Notes: generated by a model not told the origin, from the letters alone. A stretch of DNA of 13,517 bases from Deltaproteobacteria bacterium (GCA_025350085.1 JANXYI010000379.1:1-13517), one strand, 5' to 3'. Counted from the stretch's first letter, positions 6,401 to 13,115 are shown. Made by a program: numbers and translations.

Positions 6401-7090
6401 CTACTTGCCGCCTGTCGACGCTGGCGGAACCGCCGCGGGCACAGCCGTGCGCAGGGCGGTCTCCAGTTCGGCGTTGATCCCGGCCACTCCCTGACGCAGG
6501 GCGCGCACCAGCTCGGCCGGGGTGTTGGCGGCAAGCGGCACGGTCTTGCGCAGGTCGCGCGTCAGGACCACGCTGCGTTCGCCGCCAGTGACCTTGAGCA
6601 GCAGGAACTGCATCTCCACCACGGCCTGGGCTGGCCCCTTTCCTGAACCGGGAGCGAAGTCGCCGTAGAGCGCGCTGACGTTGCCCTCCAGGATGTAGGC
6701 GGGCGCCACCAGGCTGCCGGGGTCGACCACGTTGGCGAACAGGTTTGCAGCACTGAGCCAGGCGCGCAGGTCCTGGGTCAGCATGTCCGCCGGGGCCACA
6801 AAAAAGAGGTTGTAGAAGTCCGCTGTCCAGGCCGACTCGTCCATGCGGTAGACCAGCTCGCGGCCCGCCACACGCGGCGCGACCTGCAGGCGGCGCACAA
6901 GCAGCGTGGCCGGGAAAGCGGGCGTGCCCGCGCCCGTGGCCGCGACCGTGGGGCGCGTCACTTCCAGGGCGTAGAAGTGCTTGTCCACGGGCTGCTGCTC
7001 CAGCTTCACGCAGGAGCCCAGAACCAAGGCCGCCACGACCAGGGCAAGAACCAGGGCCAGGGTCGAATTCCTCTGTGCGCGCCGCATCAT
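6401..7090 (-). CDS. ABC-type transport auxiliary lipoprotein (PqiC-like) of an MCE system
   Basis: 229 aa. Basic start M-M-R-R-A-Q-R, a hydrophobic stretch at 10-24, then L-G-S-C with lipidated C27, so an exported lipoprotein. The mature part fits the ABC-type transport auxiliary (PF03886-like) family: K-H-F-Y-A-L-E at about 37-43, an R-R-L-Q-V-A-P strand pair, Y-R-M-D-E-S-A-W-T-A-D-F-Y-N-L-F-F at 81-98 and an L-E-G-N-V-S strand later. Relatives such as PqiC are outer-membrane lipoproteins that partner MCE proteins in lipid traffic. It starts 5 bp after the MCE gene stop (a second ATG follows directly, better spaced from GGGGGA) and ends the operon. A Pro/Ala/Thr tail closes the protein. Confidence 0.85.
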   Translation of the reverse strand: MMRRAQRNSTLALVLALVVAALVLGSCVKLEQQPVDKHFYALEVTRPTVAATGAGTPAFPATLLVRRLQVAPRVAGRELVYRMDESAWTADFYNLFFVAPADMLTQDLRAWLSAANLFANVVDPGSLVAPAYILEGNVSALYGDFAPGSGKGPAQAVVEMQFLLLKVTGGERSVVLTRDLRKTVPLAANTPAELVRALRQGVAGINAELETALRTAVPAAVPPASTGGK

Positions 7091-7095
7091 TCCCC

Positions 7096-8244
7096 CTACC
7101 GCCCGCCCAGGGGCGCTTTGGCCGGAGCCGGGCCGAAGAGCACCCCTGCGGGGTAGCGCTTGGCATCGCCGGTGAGTTCGCGCAGGTTCTCGATGAGCTG
7201 GCGTGCATTGTCCAGGATGGACTCCACATTGGCCTGCTGCGAGGCCGTCAGGTCCTCCACCCGGCCCAGCACGGCGTTCAGCCGCTTCGCGGCGCCCTTG
7301 AGTTCGCTTATGGTCTGGCGCGCCTGCTCCATGGTCCCCGGCATCTCGTCCAGCTGCTTTTTGGTCTCCGGACTGGTCAAAAACGCCTCCAGGGCCTTGG
7401 CCGAGGCCTTGAGGCTCGTCGCGGTCTCACGGCCCTCGCGCAGCAGGACCGCGGCGTCCGGGCCGGAGCCCTCCACCAGCTTGCGCGCCCCGGCCATGGT
7501 CTTGGCCGCGTCGGGCAGGAGCGTGTCCACGGCCGGGTCGGCCACCAGGGTGTTGATGCGCGCGAGAAGCATGCGCGCCTGCTCCAGGGTGGCTGACAGA
7601 CGCACACCCACCTGGCGGGCGTCGGTGCCCTCCAGCACGTTGCTGGCGCTGTCCGCAAAGCGCCGGAAGCTCCTCACGGCCTCGGGCAGCTCGGCCTTCT
7701 CCAGGCCGCCCAGGGTGTTGCTGATGCCGAGCACGGCCTGCTCCACGCGCGACAGGGTGCTGGACGCCGAGGGGATGTAGATGCTGGCGGGCTCCCAGTT
7801 GATGGGCAGGGGCGGGTTGTGCGCCGAGTCAACGTAGTCCAGGCCCAGGAAAAGCTGGCCGGTGAGGCCCTGCGAGATGGGCCGGGCGCGCAGGCCACGC
7901 GCGACCTCGTCCGCGGCCTGCGCTGCGGCGGACTTATTGCCCAGGCTGCCGAAGAGATCCTTGTCCAGGGTGCACTGCACGTAGACGTAGCGGTAGCCCT
8001 CGGCCTTGGCGCCGTACTTCTCGGCCACGAAGCCGATCTCCGAGACGCTGCCCACGCGCACGCCGCGGTACTTCACCGCCGAGCCCTGTTCCAGACCGTT
8101 CACGGATTCGTTGATGTAGGTCTCGACGATGTAGGTCTTGTTCAGGAAGCGGCCCGCGCCCAGGGCGAAGAGCACCACCACGAGCAAGAGCGCGCCGCCG
8201 ATGACGAACAGGCCGAGCTTGAAATGGTCGCCGAGGCGGATCAT
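7096..8244 (-). CDS. MlaD-like MCE-domain substrate-binding protein
   Basis: 382 aa. A single N-terminal membrane anchor at about 9-31 is followed by one MCE domain (about 38-137), recognised by V-N-G-L-E-Q-G-S-A-V-K-Y-R-G-V-R-V-G and G-L-T-G-Q-L-F-L-G-L-D-Y. The remaining 240 residues are largely helical and Ala/Leu/Glu-rich, longer than the tail of E. coli MlaD (about 183 aa in total) and more like the PqiB/YebT or Ttg2C-type long tails that build periplasmic tunnels or bundles. It probably binds phospholipid in the periplasm and docks on the MlaF/E complex. ATGA overlap (8241-8244) with the ATPase gene shows translational coupling. Confidence 0.92.
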   Translation of the reverse strand: MIRLGDHFKLGLFVIGGALLLVVVLFALGAGRFLNKTYIVETYINESVNGLEQGSAVKYRGVRVGSVSEIGFVAEKYGAKAEGYRYVYVQCTLDKDLFGSLGNKSAAAQAADEVARGLRARPISQGLTGQLFLGLDYVDSAHNPPLPINWEPASIYIPSASSTLSRVEQAVLGISNTLGGLEKAELPEAVRSFRRFADSASNVLEGTDARQVGVRLSATLEQARMLLARINTLVADPAVDTLLPDAAKTMAGARKLVEGSGPDAAVLLREGRETATSLKASAKALEAFLTSPETKKQLDEMPGTMEQARQTISELKGAAKRLNAVLGRVEDLTASQQANVESILDNARQLIENLRELTGDAKRYPAGVLFGPAPAKAPLGGR

Positions 8245-9068
8245 GGCCGGGCCTCCTGCGTTGCGGCCGGGCGGATGCCGGGCCTCTTCTCGGGCCTGTG
8301 CGCGCCGCGCTTCGCCACCTCGCGGTCGAAGAACCGGCGCACCTCGGGCTCCCGGCTCGAAGCGTTCAGTTCGCGCGGGTCGCCTGTGGCCGCAATGCCC
8401 TTGACCCCGTCGTCCATGAGGATGACCCGGTCGGCGATGGAAAGAATACTCGGCAGCTCGTGGGAGACGATGACAAAGGTGATGCCCAGCGTCTCGGCCA
8501 GGCTGCGGATCAGGCTGTCCAGCCCGGCCGAGGTCACGGGGTCCAGGCCCGCGGAGGGCTCGTCCAGGAACAGGATGGGCGGGTCAAGGGCCATGGCCCG
8601 GGCAATGGCCGCGCGCTTGACCATGCCGCCGGAGAGCTCGGTGGGCATGTAGTGGCCGAAGCGCTCCAGACCCACCAGGGACAGCTTGACCCGGGCGATG
8701 GCGTCCACGGCCTCCTGCGGCAGGTCGGTGTACTCCTCCAGCGGCAGGCCCACGTTGCGCAGGGTGGACATGGACCCGAACAGCGCGCCCATCTGGTACA
8801 TGACGCCGATGCCCTGCAAAATCTCCAGGCGCTGCGCGCCCCTGGCCGTGACGATGTCGCGGCCGTCCAGCAGGATGCTGCCGCGCACGGGCTCAAGCAG
8901 TCCGATCATGTGCTTGAGCAGGGTGCTCTTGCCGCAGCCGGAGCGGCCGATGACCACAAAGACCTCGCCGCGCAGCACGTCGAAGCCCACGTCCCTCAGC
9001 ACGACCTCCGGGCCGTAGGCGCAGGAAAGATCGCGCACGCTGATGATGATGTCGTCGTTGACGTTCAT
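8241..9068 (-). CDS. mlaF: MlaF-like ABC transporter ATPase
   Basis: 275 aa from the ATG at 9068, which has a weak GGGAA upstream. A TTG at 9086 would add six residues but has no spaced ribosome site. Motifs in order: Walker A G-R-S-G-C-G-K-S-T at 41-49; Q-loop Q92 in M-Y-Q-M-G-A-L-F; signature L-S-G-G-M at 145-149; Walker B I-L-F-L-D-E at 165-170; H-loop H203 in V-S-H-E-L. The A-L-F-(D/G)-S after the Q-loop and the L-S-G-G-M signature are typical of the MlaF/Ttg2A group. It powers lipid transport between the outer and inner membranes with the permease encoded just upstream. Confidence 0.94.
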   Translation of the reverse strand: MNVNDDIIISVRDLSCAYGPEVVLRDVGFDVLRGEVFVVIGRSGCGKSTLLKHMIGLLEPVRGSILLDGRDIVTARGAQRLEILQGIGVMYQMGALFGSMSTLRNVGLPLEEYTDLPQEAVDAIARVKLSLVGLERFGHYMPTELSGGMVKRAAIARAMALDPPILFLDEPSAGLDPVTSAGLDSLIRSLAETLGITFVIVSHELPSILSIADRVILMDDGVKGIAATGDPRELNASSREPEVRRFFDREVAKRGAHRPEKRPGIRPAATQEARP

Positions 9069-9092
9069 GGCTGTGTTCCCGGCCAACCCCTA

Positions 9093-10274
9093 TCAAATCT
9101 TCAGGTAATAGAACAGCACCGCGAACAGGCCGTCGGCGATGGTGATGAGGATCAGCCCGCTGACCACGGCCGCGGTGGTGCTGCGGCCAACCGCGCTGGC
9201 CCCGCCGCCGGTGCGCAGGCCGCGCAGGCAGGAGACCCCGGCCACCAGCAGGCTGAAGACGATGATCTTGGCCAGGCTACCGGTCAGATCAGTGCCCGTG
9301 ACGTTGTCGAACACGCGCGAGGTGAAGGTCACCAGCGGGAAGCCGATGGAGAGCATGACCAGCGCCCCGCCCACCAGGCTGGCGAAGTTGAAGAACAGGA
9401 CCATGAAGGGCACCATGCAAAGCGAGGACAGGATGCGCGGCCCCACGAGAAAGCGCACAGGACTGATGCCCATGGTGGCCAGCGCGTCCAGCTCCTCGTT
9501 GACGCGCATGGTGCCGATCTCCGCCGCAAAGGCCGAGCCCGAGCGCGCGGCCAGCAGGATGGCCGTCACCAGCGGCCCCATCTCGCGGAACATGACCAGG
9601 CCGAGCATGTTCGGGACAAAGATCTCGCCCCCGAAGCGCTGCAGGGTGATCACCGACTGGAAGCTCATGATCAGCCCCATGAGGAAGCCGATCAACAGCA
9701 CGATGGGCATGGACTCCACGCCCACGGCCAGGGCCGAGAGCAGCACGTCCTTCCAGCGCACACGCTCCGGGTGGCGGAGAGAGTCCCAGAGCACCAGGGC
9801 GCATTCGCCCACATAGGAGATGATCTCGGCGCTGGTGGTCAGGATGTCGCCCACGCCGGACTGGATCAGCACCCTGAGGCCCCGCCGGTCATGGGGTTTC
9901 TGGCTGGCCACGCGTTCGGCCTGCCCGGCCAGGCCGAGCAGGTGCTCCTGGCTCTCGGACAGGCCCGTGAGCGTGACCTGCGCGCCGCGAGCCTCGGCCT
10001 CGGCGCGCAGCTTCACCAAGAGGGCCAGTCCGGCCCCGTCGATGTAGCAGTCCGGCAGGAATTCCAGGCGCACGGCTCCAGGCCCGGATCCTGTATCCGC
10101 TCCGGCTGCGCGCGAGCGGACACGGTCCAGCACCGGGGCCCAGAGCCCGGCCACCGTCGCGCTGTCCAGGTCGCAGGCAAAGCTGAGCGTCAGGGCGCCG
10201 GGCGCTTCCTCGCGGATTGTCAAACCCTCGGGCAGGCCCACGGGCAAGGGGGTGTTGTGCTGGACGTGCTGCAT
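9093..10274 (-). CDS. mlaE: MlaE-type permease with N-terminal STAS (MlaB-like) domain
   Basis: 393 aa. Residues 1-125 form a STAS domain; the stretch Y-I-D-G-A-G-L-A-L-L...V-T-L-T-G-L resembles free-standing MlaB. Residues 130-393 are the MlaE/Ttg2B permease with about five membrane segments, an E-S-M-P-I-V-L-L-I-G-F entry, a G-P-L-V-T-A-I-L-L-A-A-R-S-G core and E-I-G-T-M-R-V-N-E-E-L-D-A-L, the coupling helix region. The fusion makes a separate mlaB unnecessary. The MlaB threonine (T52 in E. coli) is Gly80 here. It is the first gene of the operon, 24 bp before mlaF. The Shine-Dalgarno is weak. TTTACC (10308-10313) and TAGAAA (10284-10289), 18 bp apart, could be its promoter, but that would make a nearly leaderless transcript. 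Confidence 0.93.
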   Translation of the reverse strand: MQHVQHNTPLPVGLPEGLTIREEAPGALTLSFACDLDSATVAGLWAPVLDRVRSRAAGADTGSGPGAVRLEFLPDCYIDGAGLALLVKLRAEAEARGAQVTLTGLSESQEHLLGLAGQAERVASQKPHDRRGLRVLIQSGVGDILTTSAEIISYVGECALVLWDSLRHPERVRWKDVLLSALAVGVESMPIVLLIGFLMGLIMSFQSVITLQRFGGEIFVPNMLGLVMFREMGPLVTAILLAARSGSAFAAEIGTMRVNEELDALATMGISPVRFLVGPRILSSLCMVPFMVLFFNFASLVGGALVMLSIGFPLVTFTSRVFDNVTGTDLTGSLAKIIVFSLLVAGVSCLRGLRTGGGASAVGRSTTAAVVSGLILITIADGLFAVLFYYLKI

Positions 10275-10370
10275 ACTGTCATCTTTCTAGCGCAAGTGGA
10301 CACAAAAGGTAAAGGGGAGACAGCAAGAACCCCGCTCTTGGGCCGTTGACCGGGCCGTCTGTTTCAGCCC

Positions 10371-10399
10371 TTGCCAGGAGCGGCCAAACCAGGGACAAT
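10371..10399 (+). promoter_or_regulatory. Candidate sigma70-type promoter for darP
   Basis: TTGCCA (10371-10376, 5 of 6) and GACAAT (10394-10399, 4 of 6) are separated by 17 bp and lie 60 bp before the darP ATG at 10460. It faces away from the mlaE operon in the 185-bp divergent gap. Confidence 0.48.
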
Positions 10400-10459
10400 A
10401 TGCCCGGCCAATCGACACCGCCCACGACACCTGATCCGATCCATCGACCAGAGGAGTCC

Positions 10460-11131
10460 ATGCGCAAGCCCAAGACCTACGACCACACCGATCCCCGTCC
10501 GCCCAGCCGCTCCCAGAAGAAACGCGACAGCTCCGCCCTACAGGTGCTCGGCGGCAAGCTGGCCGAGCTGCCGGACTCGGCGCTGGGGCGCCTGGACCTG
10601 CCGCCGCGCCTGGAAGAGGCCATCCGCGAGTACAAGGCCCTCAGCAAGCACGAGGCCAAACGCCGACAGCTCCAGTTCATCGGCGCGCTCATGCGCGAGA
10701 CCGATGCCGACCCGCTGGAGCGCGCCGTAGAGGACATGGAGGCGGGCAACCGCAGCCAGGCCCGGGAGTTCCACGTGGTGGAGGCCTGGCGCGCCGCGCT
10801 GCTCGCCGGGGACGAGTCCGGCCTTGCGGACATGGTGGCCCTGGCGCCCGAGGCCGAACAGACCGAGGTCCGCAGCAAGATCCGCCAGCTCTCGCGCAAT
10901 GCCCGGGCCGAACTGGAGAAGAACAAGCCGCCCCGTTCCAGCCGCGCGCTGTTCCGCCTGCTGCGCGAGCTGCGCGAGTCCGGCAGCCAGTCCACACCCG
11001 GCCTCGCCCTGCCCGGGCAGCTGTCCGATGAGCCGGAACAGGAAGCCTCTGGGCCAGATCAGGAAGCTCCAGGGCGGGAAGCTCCGGAGCAGGAGGCAAC
11101 GGAACAGGCCCCCCGCAAAACCACCTTCTGA
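10460..11131 (+). CDS. darP: DarP (YjgA/DUF615) ribosome biogenesis factor
   Basis: 223 aa. The start at 10460 has GAGGAG directly upstream, and the protein then begins with the basic N-terminus typical of the family; the open frame back to 10346 would add 38 unlike residues. Family features: S-R-S-Q-K-K-R-D at 16-23, L-P-D-S-A-L-G-R-L-D-L-P at 37-48, and the helical K-H-E-A-K-R-R-Q-L-Q-F-I-G-A-L-M-R at 63-79. DarP binds precursor 50S ribosomal subunits and aids late assembly in the cytosol. E. coli DarP is about 183 aa; the extra length is a C-terminal tail (about 180-223) rich in Glu, Gln, Pro and Ala with near-repeats of E-Q-E-A and Q-E-A-P, probably disordered. Probably the first gene of a two-gene unit with the zinc-ribbon protein. 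Confidence 0.93.
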   Translation: MRKPKTYDHTDPRPPSRSQKKRDSSALQVLGGKLAELPDSALGRLDLPPRLEEAIREYKALSKHEAKRRQLQFIGALMRETDADPLERAVEDMEAGNRSQAREFHVVEAWRAALLAGDESGLADMVALAPEAEQTEVRSKIRQLSRNARAELEKNKPPRSSRALFRLLRELRESGSQSTPGLALPGQLSDEPEQEASGPDQEAPGREAPEQEATEQAPRKTTF

Positions 11132-11209
11132 AGGCCTCTTGACGCGGCGCGGCAAAGACTTACCTATGCCGCGTTCGACCTCACATGACAGCAACAAGGA
11201 GCCTACCTC

Positions 11210-11473
11210 GTGATCCACGAATATGCCGGCATCATCACCGAACTGGAAGACCGCGTCTGCCCGCACTGCAACAAGCCCATGGAGGCGTGGCTGGCCCCGC
11301 CCGAAAGCGGCTGGGGCGTCATCGTCGTGTGCTTCAACAACGAATGCCCGCACTACGTGGGCTCGGACAAGGACATCATAAACAAGCGCGACGCCTCGCG
11401 CATGGGCTGCCGATACGCCGAGAACCCGGACAACAACTACGCCGCCTTCAACCTGGTGGCCGTCTGCTTCTAG
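11210..11473 (+). CDS. Small zinc-ribbon protein
   Basis: 87 aa from a GTG at 11210 with AAGGAG nine bases upstream. Four cysteines form C17-x2-C20 and C41-x4-C46 with 20 residues between, a likely structural zinc site. C67 and the penultimate C86 are extra. The arrangement and the C-F-N-N-E-C stretch resemble the Ogr/Delta type of phage transcription activator (C-x2-C-x22-C-x4-C), although nothing else here looks phage-derived. The rest is acidic and aromatic, with a tail N-N-Y-A-A-F-N-L-V-A-V-C-F. Function is not recognised; it may bind nucleic acid or protein. It lies 78 bp after darP and is closed by a strong terminator 27 bp later. A TTGACG at 11139-11144 could be a -35 of its own, but the -10 is poor. 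Confidence 0.8.
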   Translation: MIHEYAGIITELEDRVCPHCNKPMEAWLAPPESGWGVIVVCFNNECPHYVGSDKDIINKRDASRMGCRYAENPDNNYAAFNLVAVCF

Positions 11474-11500
11474 CCCGCCCCCGCATCAACGCCGACGCCA

Positions 11501-11540
11501 GCAGGGCGTCCGGGCCAGACCCCGGGCGCCCTGCTTTTTT
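11501..11540 (+). terminator. Rho-independent terminator after the zinc-ribbon gene
   Basis: A 14-bp stem pairs 11501-11514 with 11521-11534, starting GCAGGGCG against CGCCCTGC, with one G-T wobble and a 6-nt loop. Six T's follow (11535-11540). This is a textbook terminator for the darP unit. Confidence 0.93.
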
Positions 11541-11641
11541 CACCCCGAACCCTCGCGGTTTCTCCCTGCGGCAAATACTGTCGTTGCCAAAGACGCAGTA
11601 CCCAACAGCTCCGCAGTTCACATGAATGCGCCCAACCAGTA

Positions 11642-11664
11642 AGCATTATCCATTCATTAATGCT
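11642..11664. promoter_or_regulatory. Operator-like dyad upstream of the diguanylate cyclase promoter
   Basis: AGCATTA (11642-11648) and TAATGCT (11658-11664) are perfect inverted repeats 9 bp apart. The dyad ends one base before the proposed -35, where an activator or repressor could contact RNA polymerase. Its AT content could also act as an UP element. No regulator is identified. Confidence 0.45.
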
Positions 11665-11665
11665 A

Positions 11666-11694
11666 TTGACGGCGGCCCCTGGGGCCAGTATTTG
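11666..11694 (+). promoter_or_regulatory. Candidate promoter for the diguanylate cyclase with a palindromic spacer
   Basis: TTGACG (11666-11671, 5 of 6) is followed after 17 bp by TATTTG (11689-11694, 3 of 6). A better -10, TGTAAT at 11693-11698, would need a 21-bp spacer. The spacer contains the perfect palindrome GGCCCC-T-GGGGCC (11674-11686). The ATG is about 50 bp downstream. Confidence 0.4.
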
Positions 11695-11746
11695 TAATGT
11701 GAGTGAACGCCCGCTTGCCTTGTGCGCAAGCTTCCACGAGGAGACT

Positions 11747-12649
11747 ATGCCCCAGGACTTCTACAAGGATCTCATCGACAGCCTCTACGACGGGGTCTAC
11801 TTCGTCGACGCCGAACGCAACCTCACCTACTGGAACCGCGGGGCACAGCGCATCTCCGGCTACAGCGCCGACGAGGTCCTGGGCCGCAGCTGTGCGGACA
11901 ACCTGCTCATGCATGTGGACCAGACCGGTACGCAGCTCTGCCTGAGCGGTTGCCCCCTGGACAGCACCATCAAGGACGGCATCCCGCGCGAGGCCGAGGT
12001 CTTTCTGCACCACAAGGACGGGCACCGGGTGCCGGTAAGCATCCGCATCGCGCCCATGCGCGACAAGGCCGGGCGCATCATCGGGGCCGTGGAAATCTTC
12101 ACTGACAACTCGGCTAAGCTCGACATCATTCATGAACTCAAGGTCTTAAAGAACATGGCCCTGGCTGACCCGCTCACCGGGCTGGGCAACAGGCGCTTCG
12201 CCAGCCTGGAGTTCGAGCGCGCGGTCACGGCCCTGCGCCGCTTCCAGATGCCCTTCGGCCTGCTCTTCGTGGACATCGACAACTTCAAGGACGTGAACGA
12301 CACCTATGGCCATGAGGTCGGCGACCGGGTGCTGGTCATGGTGGCCAAGACCCTCACGTACGCCCTGCGCTCGGCGGACAGGGTCAGTCGCTGGGGCGGC
12401 GAGGAGTTCATCGCCCTGGTGCCCGGTGTCGACGCGGCCATGTTCAGGACCGTTGCCGAGCGCATGCGCCGCCTGGTTGAAACCACCGCCCTGCCCTTGC
12501 CGGACGGCCTGCTCCGCGTCACAGTGTCCGTGGGCGGCAGCCTGGCTGTGGCCGCCGACACCCTGGAGTCCCTGACCGAGCGCGCCGACGCCCTGATGTA
12601 CCGCTCCAAAAACGCGGGCCGCAACTGCACGACCCTTGACGACGCTTAA
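11747..12649 (+). CDS. PAS-GGDEF diguanylate cyclase
   Basis: 300 aa from the ATG at 11747, which has GAGGAG upstream; the open frame extends to 11660 but without a ribosome site. Residues 5-120 are a PAS sensor domain (D-G-V-Y-F-V-D-A-E-R, Y-W-N-R-G-A, G-Y-S-A-D-E-V-L-G, then H-H-K-D-G-H-R-V-P-V), carrying C49, C65 and C69. Residues 125-300 are a GGDEF domain with D-P-L-T-G-L-G-N-R-R at 141-150, F-V-D-I-D holding metal ligands D176/D178, and the active site G-G-E-E-F at 217-221. An intact product-inhibition I-site R208-S-A-D211 lies five residues before it. It makes cyclic di-GMP from two GTP. There is no membrane segment, so it is a soluble cytosolic sensor. The cytochrome gene follows after 39 bp and may be co-transcribed. 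Confidence 0.94.
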   Translation: MPQDFYKDLIDSLYDGVYFVDAERNLTYWNRGAQRISGYSADEVLGRSCADNLLMHVDQTGTQLCLSGCPLDSTIKDGIPREAEVFLHHKDGHRVPVSIRIAPMRDKAGRIIGAVEIFTDNSAKLDIIHELKVLKNMALADPLTGLGNRRFASLEFERAVTALRRFQMPFGLLFVDIDNFKDVNDTYGHEVGDRVLVMVAKTLTYALRSADRVSRWGGEEFIALVPGVDAAMFRTVAERMRRLVETTALPLPDGLLRVTVSVGGSLAVAADTLESLTERADALMYRSKNAGRNCTTLDDA

Positions 12650-12688
12650 GGCCAAGGGGGACGCGCCGCGTGGCGCGCTGGAGGAATC

Positions 12689-13018
12689 ATGCGCAGCACC
12701 CTCGCCCTGCTCGCCGCAAGCCTGCTGCTGGCCGCAACCTGCGCTGCTGCACAGCCTTCCGGCCCCGCGCCAGACAGTGCGGACCCGGCCGAGACCACCG
12801 CAAATCCCCAGCCCGACGGCAAGGCCCTGTTCGAGTCCCGTTGCCGCTGCCACGGGCCCCAAGGCCCGAAAAGGTACCGGGGCAAGAACCCGGAATATGT
12901 GGCCCGGGCCCTGCGCAACAGCAAGCTGAAAGGGTTTTCCAGCGGTAACATGTCCAACGTCGCCGGACTCTCCGATGAGGAGATCGATGCCCTGGCCCGG
13001 TACTTGTCAACGCTTTAA
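12689..13018 (+). CDS. Small c553-like cytochrome c with a shortened heme motif
   Basis: 109 aa. A signal peptide (1-21, ending A-A-A) exports it to the periplasm. A Pro/Ala/Asp linker (22-42) precedes a class I cytochrome fold: G-K-A-L-F-E-S-R at 44-51, heme-binding C52-R-C54-H55-G, and a C-terminal helix L-S-D-E-E-I-D-A-L-A-R-Y-L with M88 placed like the axial Met in M-M-T-N-A-V-K of Desulfovibrio c553. The heme motif is C-x-C-H, not C-x2-C-H: one residue is missing, and the usual first-Cys position is Arg51. It could therefore carry heme with one thioether or with strained linkage, or be heme-free. The gap is exactly one codon, so a simple sequencing indel does not explain it. The ATG has GGAGG upstream. 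Expected role: periplasmic electron carrier. Confidence 0.8.
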   Translation: MRSTLALLAASLLLAATCAAAQPSGPAPDSADPAETTANPQPDGKALFESRCRCHGPQGPKRYRGKNPEYVARALRNSKLKGFSSGNMSNVAGLSDEEIDALARYLSTL

Positions 13019-13037
13019 GAGGAAGACGGCCTCCGGC

Positions 13038-13064
13038 GTCTGGGGGGCTTGAAGCCCCCCAGAC
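13038..13064 (+). terminator. GC-rich hairpin after the cytochrome gene
   Basis: GTCTGGGGGGC (13038-13048) pairs with GCCCCCCAGAC (13054-13064) around a TTGAA loop, 20 bp after the stop. The preceding GGCCTCCGGCG and trailing CCCCCAC match a hairpin style I recall as common between Desulfovibrio genes. No T tract follows directly (CCCCACAATTTT), so termination is likely but not certain. Confidence 0.6.
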
Positions 13065-13072
13065 CCCCACAA

Positions 13073-13115
13073 TTTTCAGGCCGACACCGGGCGACCCCCG
13101 GCATCGGCCTGAAAA
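13073..13115. repeat. Long inverted repeat with reversed T/A polarity
   Basis: TTTTCAGGCCGA (13073-13084) is fully complementary to 13104-13115; a further inner stem CCGGG/CCCGG (13087-13091 with 13097-13101) sits past a 2x2 internal loop. On both strands the T's lead and the A's trail, the reverse of a standard terminator. It could still be an RNA structure or the inverted-repeat core of a small repeat element. Confidence 0.6.

Noticed and set aside
8298..10349. 683-codon plus-strand open frame opposite the MCE operon
   Set aside because: Antisense shadow of mlaF and mlaE; His/Gln/Gly/Ala-rich with no domain, while the minus strand shows complete Walker and permease motifs.
10346..10459. 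Upstream extension of DarP by 38 codons
   Set aside because: It covers the proposed promoter, lacks a ribosome site at its start and does not resemble the family N-terminus; the ATG at 10460 has GAGGAG.
13073..13115. Reading the inverted repeat as a standard bidirectional terminator
   Set aside because: The T runs precede the stem and the A runs follow it on both strands, opposite to a rho-independent terminator.
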